From Chryseobacterium turcicum (GTDB lineage: Bacteria; Bacteroidota; Bacteroidia; Flavobacteriales; Weeksellaceae): a stretch of DNA of 64,000 bases. Shown piece by piece: positions 45,820-55,208 of this stretch. The DNA is taken from assembly GCF_021010565.1 (NCBI RefSeq), contig NZ_JAJNAY010000001.1:2026001-2090000 (forward strand). Reading direction: 5' to 3'. The notes beneath the pieces were generated by a model. It was given only the letters and a program-made list of their open reading frames with translations, had not been told where the DNA came from and ran no database searches. Within the stretch, counting starts at the first letter, position 1, and each line of letters begins with the position of its first letter. Both the position numbers and the translations under genes were made by a program.

Positions 45820-46173
45820 ATGGATGCCAACCAAATTTTAGATTATTGTCTTGCAAAAAAGGGAGTTACAGAAAGTTTCCCGTTTGATAACGAAACTTTA
45901 GTTTTAAAAGTAGGAATAAAAATTTTTCTGCTAATGTCTTTAGAAAGACAGCCTTTAAGTATTAATGTAAAAACGGATCCCGAATGGAGCGAAGAACTTC
46001 GCGAGCAACATCCACAGATTACCGGAGCATTTCATATGAATAAAACCCACTGGAATTCTGTTTCTCTAGATGGTTTAAGAAGAGATTTAATTTTAAAAAT
46101 GATTGACCAGTCGTACGATTTGGTTTTCAAATCATTGACGAAAAAAGCGAAAGAGGAGATTGAAAACTCTTAA
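45820..46173 (+). CDS. MmcQ/YjbR family DNA-binding-like protein
   Basis: A 117-residue protein of the MmcQ/YjbR family (double-wing fold). Family features are the N-terminal LDYCLAKKGVTESFPFDNETLVLKVG, the LSINVKTDPEWSEELREQHPQITGAFHMNKTHWNSV centre and the DGLRRDLILKMIDQSYDLVFKSL C terminus. Some members are called DNA-binding, but the role is not established. It faces the ribF gene, with a weak AAAAGAT/ATCTTTT hairpin (46189-46207) between the convergent 3' ends. Confidence 0.88.
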   Translation: MDANQILDYCLAKKGVTESFPFDNETLVLKVGIKIFLLMSLERQPLSINVKTDPEWSEELREQHPQITGAFHMNKTHWNSVSLDGLRRDLILKMIDQSYDLVFKSLTKKAKEEIENS

Positions 46174-46222
46174 AAATGTTTTTTAAAAAAAAGATCAATC
46201 ATCTTTTATAAAGTTAATTTTC

Positions 46223-47143
46223 CTAAAAAATAAACTCCTCGGTCAATCTTTTATCCTCGTCCAACCTTTCAATCAGTTTATCAAGACCTTCAAATTTAAT
46301 TTCTTCGTGTAGATAATCTCTGAATTTTACGGTAATTCTTTCATCGTAAATATCTCCTTCAAAATCAAGAATATAAACTTCAACGGTTAATTTTTCTCCA
46401 TTGACGGTTGGGTTGGTTCCAACACTCAACATTCCTTTGTATTGTTGGTTTTTCACAAAGACTTCAACAATATAAGCTCCTTTTTTAGGAAGTAATTTAA
46501 GGTTTTCAGTTTCAATATTGGCGGTAGGATAACCAATCGTTCTGCCCAATTTTTTCCCATGAACAACCGTTCCGGAAACAGAGTAGGAGTAACCCAACAT
46601 TTCATTGGCCTCTAAAATAGTACCTGCCAATAAAGCATTTCTGATTTTCGTTGAGCTGATGTTATTTTCGTGGATATTAATCGCTTCCATTTGCTCAACT
46701 TCAAAATCTAATTCTTTAGAAAGTTTTTGAAGCAATTCAAAATTTCCACTTTTATTTTTACCGAAAGAATGATCGTAACCGATGATTAAATATTTAACAT
46801 TCAATTTCTCAATTAAAATCTGACGCACAAACTCTTCACCGGTAAGGTTTCTGAATTCATCATCAAATTCTTTTAAAAATAAATTATTAATGCCATATTT
46901 TTCCATCAGCAAAGTTTTTTCATCCAATGTATTAAGAAGCTTAAGGTCTTCGTTTGGATTAAAAACAAACCTTGGATGTGGCCAAAAAGTAAGGATTGCA
47001 GTTTCCAGATGATGAGCAGAGCCCACTTTTTTCAGTTCGTCGATGATACATTTATGACCAAGATGTACTCCGTCAAACATTCCCAATGATAGCGCTAGAG
47101 GCCTGTGAGAGGGATAATCACTAAAATTTCTGAAAACTTTCAA
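46223..47143 (-). CDS. ribF: Bifunctional riboflavin kinase / FAD synthetase
   Basis: Makes FMN from riboflavin and then FAD, 306 residues. I place the start at the TTG at 47143 (MKVFRNFSDYPSHRP): the frame extends to 47209, but the promoter's -7 box at 47163-47170 lies inside that extension. The nucleotidyltransferase domain (about 1-160) has LGMFDGVHLGHKCI and FWPHPRFV, and the GYDHSFGKNKSGN motif. The riboflavin kinase domain (about 180-306) has GTVVHGKKLGRTIGYPTANI and a family Glu-Val region. It is divergent from atpD, and both have exact TAnnTTTG boxes in the 205-bp spacer. Confidence 0.95.
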   Translation of the reverse strand: MKVFRNFSDYPSHRPLALSLGMFDGVHLGHKCIIDELKKVGSAHHLETAILTFWPHPRFVFNPNEDLKLLNTLDEKTLLMEKYGINNLFLKEFDDEFRNLTGEEFVRQILIEKLNVKYLIIGYDHSFGKNKSGNFELLQKLSKELDFEVEQMEAINIHENNISSTKIRNALLAGTILEANEMLGYSYSVSGTVVHGKKLGRTIGYPTANIETENLKLLPKKGAYIVEVFVKNQQYKGMLSVGTNPTVNGEKLTVEVYILDFEGDIYDERITVKFRDYLHEEIKFEGLDKLIERLDEDKRLTEEFIF

Positions 47144-47162
47144 GATGAAAAAAATTTGACTG

Positions 47163-47170
47163 CAAATATA
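47163..47170 (-). promoter_or_regulatory. -7 box TATATTTG deciding the ribF start
   Basis: CAAATATA on the + strand; 19 nt before the TTG at 47143. Confidence 0.65.
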
Positions 47171-47267
47171 GGGATAATGTAACAATCTAACAATGTAATA
47201 ATATACCAATGTTTTGATAGCGAAATGATTGGTAAAAGGATAAATTGCGATATTGGTAAATTGGTAA

Positions 47268-48857
<1,590 letters not shown>

Positions 48858-48867
48858 TAATGCTAAT

Positions 48868-48910
48868 TGCTGATAGCCAATAGCTATTAGCCAAAAGCCA
48901 AAAGCAATTA
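48868..48910. repeat. Short AGCCAATAGC-type repeats in the atpD-atpC spacer
   Basis: TGATAGCCAATAGCTATTAG followed by CCAAAAGCCAAAAGC contains the dyad GCCAATAGCTATTAGC with direct repeats of GCCAAAA. It occupies almost the whole spacer. Confidence 0.6.
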
Positions 48911-48912
48911 CA

Positions 48913-49197
48913 ATGAATATAAAAATTTTAACACCAGAATACGTAGTTTTTGAAGGAGAAGTAGACTCAATATTGCTGCCCGGAAAAAATGGTGAATTTC
49001 ACCTTATGAAAAACCACGCAGGAATTGTTTCTTCATTATCTGGCGGTAAAGTAAAGCTTTTTACAAAATCTGTAGGCGAAGCTTATGCGAATAATTTTAC
49101 CAAAGAAAATGAAAATCAAAGTGAGTTTTTTTCTTACCCTATCAAAAGCGGTGTTGTAGAATTTAATAATGAAAAAGGAATTATCCTTTGCGAATAA
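48913..49197 (+). CDS. atpC: F1Fo ATP synthase subunit epsilon
   Basis: A 94-residue epsilon subunit: only the N-terminal beta-sandwich domain is present (MNIKILTPEYVVFEGEVDSILLPGKNGEFHLMKNHAGIVSSLSGG), followed by a short strand region ending GVVEFNNEKGIILCE. The C-terminal two-helix domain of longer epsilon subunits, which inhibits ATP hydrolysis in some bacteria, is absent. The short form is usual in this phylum. It couples the central stalk to the c ring. It is 55 bp behind atpD in the same transcript, and a terminator hairpin follows at once. Confidence 0.93.
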   Translation: MNIKILTPEYVVFEGEVDSILLPGKNGEFHLMKNHAGIVSSLSGGKVKLFTKSVGEAYANNFTKENENQSEFFSYPIKSGVVEFNNEKGIILCE

Positions 49198-49224
49198 TTA
49201 AAATCGAAGCTAAATATATTTTCA

Positions 49225-49255
49225 AAAAAGTGTAACTTTGGTTACACTTTTTTTA
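49225..49255 (+). terminator. Terminator of atpDC containing a -7 box
   Basis: AAAAGTGTAAC-TTTG-GTTACACTTTT perfect hairpin with T tail. Its apex reads TAACTTTG (49233-49240), an exact TAnnTTTG 37 nt before the next ATG, so the same bases may end one transcript and start the next. Confidence 0.8.
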
Positions 49256-49277
49256 TGCTTTGTAAAAATCTGATTTT

Positions 49278-50105
49278 ATGAAACAAAGTTTAATCATGTT
49301 CTTTACAGTTTTGGGCTTCATTCTAAATGCTCAAATTATTAAAACGAAAAGAGGCATTGTTAGTTTAGACGGAATTCATGTTGCAAAAATCTCTAGTAAA
49401 TCTGGAGAATATACTTTTATGGACTTAAAAGAGACTCCTATTTTTACCATGGAGTTTATAGATAAAAGTGTTGTAGATTCTGTACGAGATAGCTATATAA
49501 AGCTTAATAGGATCTATAATCGCGATAAAACGTTAGATATGGACTATATTTCACCGTCGGCATTTTCAGGAGATGAAAAATCTGCAGTTTATACTTCTAT
49601 TAAAGCTTTGAAAATTATTGATGATCGAGGAATTAATGTAAAAAACCTGGATAATCTCTTCAAAGAAATGCCCAAACGTAAGCTAGATACAAAAACCAAA
49701 GAAGCGTATACGATACGGTCTAAAATTGATAGATTGAATATCAGCGTTAATAATGTTGGTGAGATCCTAAGCAACGGTGTTCCTGTAGGATATTTCACCA
49801 ATTTACCTGTAAGTTTTGGTTCTGAAGATACTGTTTCAGATAAAACATTTATGGATATTGAAATTTATGATGCTAAAAGTAAATTAATAGGCAGATACAG
49901 TACCACCACAAAAAGAATTACCACAGCAGGCGGCAAAATCTTTACTTTGTATAGAGAAATGTCGGGTAGAGCTTCTATTTTGAAATTTCCTACCTATAAA
50001 GCGCTTGCAGAGAGAATGGCAATTCTTGATCCCAGTTTTATAAAAGTACAGGATAAAATAATTGTGGGTGAAGTAGTAAAAGATGGTGTGGAAAAAGATA
50101 AATAA
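49278..50105 (+). CDS. Exported protein of unknown function
   Basis: A 275-residue protein with a signal peptide at 1-18 (LIMFFTVLGFILNAQ). The mature part is mixed alpha/beta with many Lys, Asp and Ser (GIVSLDGIHVAKISSKSGEYTFMDLKETPIFTMEF, DRLNISVNNVGEILSNGVPVGYF). No Cys, lipobox, catalytic motif or sorting domain is visible. I do not recognise the family. Its putative -7 box sits within the atpC terminator; a strong terminator follows and faces the radical SAM gene. Confidence 0.62.
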   Translation: MKQSLIMFFTVLGFILNAQIIKTKRGIVSLDGIHVAKISSKSGEYTFMDLKETPIFTMEFIDKSVVDSVRDSYIKLNRIYNRDKTLDMDYISPSAFSGDEKSAVYTSIKALKIIDDRGINVKNLDNLFKEMPKRKLDTKTKEAYTIRSKIDRLNISVNNVGEILSNGVPVGYFTNLPVSFGSEDTVSDKTFMDIEIYDAKSKLIGRYSTTTKRITTAGGKIFTLYREMSGRASILKFPTYKALAERMAILDPSFIKVQDKIIVGEVVKDGVEKDK

Positions 50106-50189
50106 TAAATTTTCTAAAATTATTACTCGGTAAAATCGGGTTTTAATCCGATTATAAAAATAAAATTGAGTATTTTGGTCAAAACTTAA

Positions 50190-50222
50190 AAATCCTGAAA
50201 ATAATTTTCAGGATTTTTTTTA
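50190..50222. terminator. Strong terminator, possibly bidirectional
   Basis: AATCCTGAAAA-TA-TTTTCAGGATT hairpin with eight T. A smaller hairpin AATCGG / CCGATT precedes it at about 50134-50152. Confidence 0.85.
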
Positions 50223-50258
50223 TTTGTTGTTTTCTGTAACTTCAATAGTATCAATTAT

Positions 50259-52454
50259 TTACAAACTTAAAATAATACCGTTTTCTTTGAGTTGTTGCAT
50301 TGGTTTTGAAAACCAGAATAATTCAAAATCATCAAAATTTTCTTCAAACTGAGTCTTAACTTGTTGAAGTGTAATACGTTTCGGATTTTCAAAAGTATTT
50401 TCTGCAATAATTTTTATCAACCAATCTGCTTTTTCCTGCTCTAAATCTACACTTACAATATTCGTTTTTAGATGAAATGTAATTCTTGTGTACGGCCAAG
50501 AGTTTTGTTTTTTTGTTTTTATGTAATTCTCAGCGATTACGTTTTTCTCCAAAAATACAATTTTAGAGTTTCCTTTAAAGCTAAATTGATTTTCATCTAA
50601 AAGACAATCGTGAATGTAATCAGGATGAATCGTAGTTTTTGGAATTTTAAAATCAAACCAGTCCTGCAGAGGAAGTTCAAAATTAATTCCGTGCATAAAA
50701 TTGAAGAGCGATTTTTTTAATCCAAAACTAAATTTACTGTGATCGATTCCGGTTTTATCTTTAAAATCGATGTCATTATTAGCAAATTTAATTTCCAGTT
50801 TAATCGGAGTAACTCCAAATTCTTCAGGATTTTGACCCACCGGAGAATGTGCGGTCATGGCAAACTGATGCCAAAAACCACTTTGTAAAATTCCCATTTC
50901 GAAAAGCTGACGAACCATTTCTAAAGAATCTACCGTCTCTTGAACCGTTTGGGTAGGGTAGCCATACATCAAATAAGCATGAACCATAATTCCGGCTTCG
51001 GTAAAATTTTTGGTAACTTTTGCAACCTGATCTACAGAAACTCCTTTGTCAATTAACTTCAGTAATCGGTCACTCGCCACTTCCAATCCGCCAGATACGG
51101 CTATACAACCAGAAATTTTTAGTAAGAAACATAAATCCTGAGTAAAGCTTTTTTCAAATCGAATATTAGTCCACCAGGTTACAACCAAATTTCTTCGTAA
51201 AATTTCTAAAGCCACTTCTCTCATTAGAGCAGGAGGTGCAGCTTCATCTACAAAATGAAATCCGGTTTCGCCGGTTGTTTTAATTAATTCTTCCATTCTG
51301 TCGACCAAAATTTTGGCAGAAATGGGTTCATAAATTTTAATATAGTCTAAAGAAATATCACAAAATGTACATTTCCCCCAATAGCAACCGTGCGCCATTG
51401 TCAACTTATTCCATCTTCCGTCGCTCCATAAACTGTGCATCGGATTGGCAATTTCTATAACAGAAACATATTTATCTAGCTGTAAATCACTATAATCTGG
51501 AGTTCCTATTTCCGATTGTTTATAATCGTGTTTTGTCGTGTTATTTTTGTAAGTAACTTCTTCATTTTCAATTAAAAATGTTCTTTTATACTGAGGTTCT
51601 TCGTTTTGCTCAACATGGAAAACGCTTTCATACACCAACTCGAGAGGAACTTCACCATCATCTAAAGTGATAAAATCAAAAAACTCAAAAACTCTTTGAT
51701 CTTTAATTTCTCTTAATTCAGTATTAGGAAAACCACCACCCATGGCAGTTTTGATGTGCGGATAATTTTCTTTTATAAATTTTGCAGATCGAAAAGCTGA
51801 ATATAAATTTCCAGGAAAAGGAATCGAAAAACACACCAATTTCGGTTGGACCAATTCTAATTTCTCGTGAAGAATTTTTAAAGTAAAATCATCAATAAAT
51901 GTCTGATCAGAATTTAATTTTAAATATAATTCGTCGAAAGAATTGGCACTTTTCCCTAATCTTTCGGCATATCTGCTAAATCCAAAATCAGAATCTACGT
52001 TTTCAAGAATATAATCAGACAAATCTTCTAAATATAAAGTGGCCAAATGCTTGGCTTTATCCTGAAGACCCATATTTCCGAAAGCAAATTCAACGTCATC
52101 CAACTGATTAAATCGGGAGGCTTCGGGCAGAAAATTCATCGAACAAATCTGTCTTGCCAAAGTAGGATTTTTATTCTGAAGAAATAAAATGACATGATCA
52201 ATTGTTTTTAAATATTCATCTCTTAAAGCAAAAATACGCTGCGAGTTTTCTGAAATATTCTGTAAATTAATTTCTATATCAAAAACTTTTTGAATTCCGT
52301 CTTTTGAAAATAATGCCAAAATTACTTCAATCCCTAAATCGATTTGATAGCTTGAAATATTTTTAGTGTTTAGAAAACCTTTAATATAAGCTGTCGCCGG
52401 ATAAGGAGTATTAAGTTGCGTAAAAGGTGGAGTGATAAGAAGAAGGTCTTTCAA
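50259..52454 (-). CDS. B12-binding domain-containing radical SAM protein
   Basis: A 731-residue enzyme. The N-terminal ~290 residues include a cobalamin-binding Rossmann-like part (LLLITPPFTQLNTPYPATAYIKGFL at the start, then CFSIPFPGNLYSAFRSAKFIKENYPHIKTAMGGGFPNTE). The radical SAM core begins near 350 with HGCYWGKCTFCDISLDYIK, a CX4CX2C cluster motif instead of the usual CX3CX2C. The barrel continues with FHFVDEAAPPALMREVALEIL, CIAVSGGLEVASDRLLKLIDKGV and MVHAYLMYGYPTQTVQETVDSL. The C-terminal ~180 residues are not recognised. It lies downstream of the sulfonolipid-type genes on the same strand but after a terminator, so a link is doubtful. The product is unknown. Confidence 0.85.
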   Translation of the reverse strand: MKDLLLITPPFTQLNTPYPATAYIKGFLNTKNISSYQIDLGIEVILALFSKDGIQKVFDIEINLQNISENSQRIFALRDEYLKTIDHVILFLQNKNPTLARQICSMNFLPEASRFNQLDDVEFAFGNMGLQDKAKHLATLYLEDLSDYILENVDSDFGFSRYAERLGKSANSFDELYLKLNSDQTFIDDFTLKILHEKLELVQPKLVCFSIPFPGNLYSAFRSAKFIKENYPHIKTAMGGGFPNTELREIKDQRVFEFFDFITLDDGEVPLELVYESVFHVEQNEEPQYKRTFLIENEEVTYKNNTTKHDYKQSEIGTPDYSDLQLDKYVSVIEIANPMHSLWSDGRWNKLTMAHGCYWGKCTFCDISLDYIKIYEPISAKILVDRMEELIKTTGETGFHFVDEAAPPALMREVALEILRRNLVVTWWTNIRFEKSFTQDLCFLLKISGCIAVSGGLEVASDRLLKLIDKGVSVDQVAKVTKNFTEAGIMVHAYLMYGYPTQTVQETVDSLEMVRQLFEMGILQSGFWHQFAMTAHSPVGQNPEEFGVTPIKLEIKFANNDIDFKDKTGIDHSKFSFGLKKSLFNFMHGINFELPLQDWFDFKIPKTTIHPDYIHDCLLDENQFSFKGNSKIVFLEKNVIAENYIKTKKQNSWPYTRITFHLKTNIVSVDLEQEKADWLIKIIAENTFENPKRITLQQVKTQFEENFDDFELFWFSKPMQQLKENGIILSL

Positions 52455-52494
52455 AAGGAATTTTTTTTTTGCAAATTTATTGTAAATCTTTTAG

Positions 52495-52560
52495 TTTTGC
52501 CACGAATGCACGAATATATTTTCAGATACTACTAAATAAATTCGCGCATTCGTGGCAAAA
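52495..52560. repeat. Inverted-repeat element GCCACGAATGCACGAAT
   Basis: The 21-bp arms TTTTGCCACGAATGCACGAAT (52495-52515) and ATTCGCGCATTCGTGGCAAAA (52540-52560) pair with one mismatch around a 24-nt loop. A half-copy is at 44909. Dispersed elements of this wording are, from memory, frequent between flavobacterial genes. Confidence 0.75.
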
Positions 52561-52562
52561 AA

Positions 52563-52586
52563 AACCGCTAGAAATTTCTAACGGTT
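52563..52586 (-). terminator. Terminator of the acyltransferase gene
   Basis: On the minus strand AACCGTTAGAAA / TTTCTAGCGGTT is followed by TTTTTT. Confidence 0.8.
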
Positions 52587-52609
52587 CTTATATTTTAATG
52601 AAATCAAAA

Positions 52610-53872
52610 TTACATTTGCTTGTATTCGATATTCATTTGTTTTTCCATTTCTGCATATACTCCAGTATCAAATTTTTCTTTGATACCTTCAAAAGCAGCT
52701 AAAGTTTCATTAATTTCAGCATCAGTATGTGAAGCTGTAGGAATTAATCTCAATAAAATCATTCCTTTTGGAATTACAGGATATACAACCACTGAGGTAA
52801 ATACTCCGTAATTTTCTCTTAGATCTTTCGCTAAAAGTGTTGCTTCGATAGTTGTTCCTTGAATGAATACTGGTGTTACACAAGTGTTTGTGTTACCAAG
52901 GTTGAAGCCTCTTTCTTTTAATCCGTTTTGTAATTTATAAACGTTTTCCCACAATTTATCTTTAATTTCTGGGCGTGTTCTTAATAATTCTAATCTTTTC
53001 AAACCTCCAATTACCATTGGCATTGTTAAAGATTTAGCAAAAATCTGAGAACGAAGATTATATTTCAAATATCTGATAATCGTTTCATCTCCCGAAAGAA
53101 AAGCTCCGAAACCAGCCATTGATTTAGCAAAAGTAGAGAAGTAAACATCAATTTGATCTTGACATCCTTGCTCTTCACCAGCTCCGGCTCCTGTTTTACC
53201 TAGAGTTCCGAAACCATGTGCATCATCAACTAAAAGTCTGAAATTAAATTTAGATTTTAAATCACAAATTTCTTTTAGTTTCCCCTGCATTCCTCTCATT
53301 CCGAAAACACCTTCCGTAATCACTAAGATTCCACCACCGTTTTCTTCAGCCACTTTGGTTGCACGAGCCAAGTTTTTCTCTAAACTTTCAATGTCATTAT
53401 GTTTGAAAGTAAAACTTTTTCCCATATGAAGACGCACACCATCTACGATACAAGCGTGAGAATCTGCATCATAAACAATAACATCATGTCTTGTTACCAA
53501 CGCATCAATACACGAAACCATCCCTTGATAACCGAAGTTTAAAAGATAAGCAGCATCTTTTTGAGTAAATTCTGCCAATTCTTTTTCCAATTGCTGATGT
53601 TGTTGAGTTTCCCCAGACATTGCTCTTGCACCCATCGGATAAAACATTCCGAATTCTGCAGCCGCTTTTGCATCTGCCTCCAAAACTTCAGGATGATTAC
53701 ACAATCCTAAATAATCGTTGGCGCTCCAAAAGATTACATCTTTACCTTGAAATTTCATTCTCGGACCAATTGGACCTTCCAATTTTGGGAATACAAAATA
53801 TCCTTCTGCGTAGTCTGCAAACTGACCTAGTGGCCCTGGATTTTGTTTTATTCTTTCAAAAATATCTAACAT
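52610..53872 (-). CDS. PLP-dependent alpha-oxoamine synthase, probable cysteate fatty acyltransferase (CapB/SulA-like)
   Basis: A fold-type I PLP enzyme of 420 residues in the 8-amino-7-oxononanoate synthase/serine palmitoyltransferase family, which condenses an amino acid with an acyl thioester. Signs are SANDYLGLCNHPEV, the GARAMSGETQQHQQLEKELAEF region, DDAHGFGTLGKTGAGAGE with the PLP-stacking His/Asp, and TFAKSMAGFGAF with the PLP Lys. Its partner upstream is a cysteine-synthase-like enzyme. That pair is the one reported for sulfonolipid (capnine) synthesis in Flavobacterium, Capnocytophaga and Alistipes, so cysteate plus acyl-ACP/CoA is the favoured reaction. Serine palmitoyltransferase or KBL activity remain alternatives. 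Confidence 0.78.
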   Translation of the reverse strand: MLDIFERIKQNPGPLGQFADYAEGYFVFPKLEGPIGPRMKFQGKDVIFWSANDYLGLCNHPEVLEADAKAAAEFGMFYPMGARAMSGETQQHQQLEKELAEFTQKDAAYLLNFGYQGMVSCIDALVTRHDVIVYDADSHACIVDGVRLHMGKSFTFKHNDIESLEKNLARATKVAEENGGGILVITEGVFGMRGMQGKLKEICDLKSKFNFRLLVDDAHGFGTLGKTGAGAGEEQGCQDQIDVYFSTFAKSMAGFGAFLSGDETIIRYLKYNLRSQIFAKSLTMPMVIGGLKRLELLRTRPEIKDKLWENVYKLQNGLKERGFNLGNTNTCVTPVFIQGTTIEATLLAKDLRENYGVFTSVVVYPVIPKGMILLRLIPTASHTDAEINETLAAFEGIKEKFDTGVYAEMEKQMNIEYKQM

Positions 53873-53895
53873 TGTATGAGTATTTTTTATGTAAA

Positions 53896-53924
53896 AAAGC
53901 CCTTTGTAATTTACTAAAAGGCTT
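53896..53924 (-). terminator. Intercistronic terminator-like hairpin
   Basis: On the minus strand AAGCCTTT...AAAGGGCTT (one bulge) is followed by TTTTTT, in the 74-bp gap between the two sulfonolipid-type genes. Partial termination or RNA processing could set their ratio. Confidence 0.5.
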
Positions 53925-53946
53925 AATTTGTATTAATTTATTCTTG

Positions 53947-54984
53947 TTATTTGATGAATTCTGTTTTGAAAACTTCATCATAGTTGTGGAAACAGTTGTT
54001 GATGAAACCTTGTTCCTCCATCCATTTGTCGCTGTACACTTTTGTAATATAGCGTGAACCATGATCGGGGTAAATCATTACCACAAAATCATTTTCGGTC
54101 AACTCATGAGACTGCGCATATTGCATTAATCCCTGAGTAACCGCTCCTGTTGTATAACCACCCATAATGGCTTCTTTCAAAGCAAGTTCTCTGGTTCTGT
54201 AAGCCGACATTTCGTCATTTACTCTCACAAACTCATCTACTTTATCAAATAAAAGGGCAGAAGGGATTAAGTTTTTCCCCATTCCTTCAATCTGGTAAGG
54301 ATGTACATCTTCTTTGTGAATTTTACCGGTTTCATGGAAACTCTTTAAAATAGATCCATCAGCATCAACACCGATAATTTTAATATCTGGATTTTTTTCT
54401 TTTAAGAATTTTGCAGAGCCCGATAGCGTTCCACCCGTTCCAGTACATGCAAAGAGGTGAGTAATTTTGCCTTCAGTCTGCTCCCAAATTTCAGGACCTG
54501 TGGTTTGATAATGAGCATCAATATTAAGCTCATTAAAATACTGATTGATATAAACAGAATTTGGGGTTTCGGCAGCAATTCTTTTTGCTACCTCATAATA
54601 CGATCTTGGGTCATTCGCAGGTACATTCGCAGGACATATATATACTGTAGCACCAAGAGCTTTTAGATAAGCTATTTTTTCAGCTTTTGTTTTGTCACTT
54701 ACCGCAAGAATACATTTGTATCCTTTAATGATGCAAACCATTGCAAGTGAAAAACCTGTATTGCCGGAAGTAGTTTCTACCACTACTGAATCTTCCTTTA
54801 ATAAACCTTTTTTCTCAGCGTTTTCAATAATATGAAGTGCGATTCTATCTTTTGTGGAATGTCCAGGATTATATGATTCTAACTTAGCATAAATTTTGGC
54901 AGGAATTTCTTTAGTCACCGTATTAAGTTTCACTAAAGGAGTGTTCCCAATTAAGCCAAGAATATTATCGTAAACATTACTCAT
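53947..54984 (-). CDS. PLP-dependent cysteine-synthase-family enzyme, probable cysteate synthase (CapA-like)
   Basis: A fold-type II PLP enzyme of 345 residues. The N-terminal IGNTPLVKLN is followed by SYNPGHSTKDRIALHIIENA with the PLP Lys (about 43-62), the substrate loop ETTSGNTGFSLAMV, and the PLP-phosphate loop FACTGTGGTLSGSAKFLK. The 40-residue C-terminal tail (KVYSDKWMEEQGFINNCFHNYDEVF) is longer than in CysK. The gene lies directly before an oxoamine synthase, the pair known from capnine synthesis, where cysteate is formed and then acylated. Ordinary cysteine synthase or cystathionine beta-synthase is the alternative. Confidence 0.78.
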   Translation of the reverse strand: MSNVYDNILGLIGNTPLVKLNTVTKEIPAKIYAKLESYNPGHSTKDRIALHIIENAEKKGLLKEDSVVVETTSGNTGFSLAMVCIIKGYKCILAVSDKTKAEKIAYLKALGATVYICPANVPANDPRSYYEVAKRIAAETPNSVYINQYFNELNIDAHYQTTGPEIWEQTEGKITHLFACTGTGGTLSGSAKFLKEKNPDIKIIGVDADGSILKSFHETGKIHKEDVHPYQIEGMGKNLIPSALLFDKVDEFVRVNDEMSAYRTRELALKEAIMGGYTTGAVTQGLMQYAQSHELTENDFVVMIYPDHGSRYITKVYSDKWMEEQGFINNCFHNYDEVFKTEFIK

Positions 54985-55016
54985 TATTTGTTATTTTTCA
55001 AATAAAAATCTGACCG

Positions 55017-55024
55017 CAAAAATA
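55017..55024 (-). promoter_or_regulatory. -7 box TATTTTTG for the cysteate-synthase-like gene
   Basis: CAAAAATA on the + strand; 32 nt before the ATG at 54984. Confidence 0.6.
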
Positions 55025-55208
55025 CAAAAAAATAAATAATCCTTAAAACTTTTACTCAACTATAAGTTTGCTATTTGTATAAATAGGTGATTTATTTTTG
55101 CTTGCAGCCCACCGAACCACACAAAAACCACGCCATAATTTTTAAATTTTGTTAAAATTAATTTAAACTAATCTAAAAACCTTATTTTCGCATAATTGAT
55201 TTTATACT

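Noticed and set aside
47144..47209. N-terminal extension of RibF
   Set aside because: It contains the -7 box of the gene itself; family proteins start close to the TTG at 47143.
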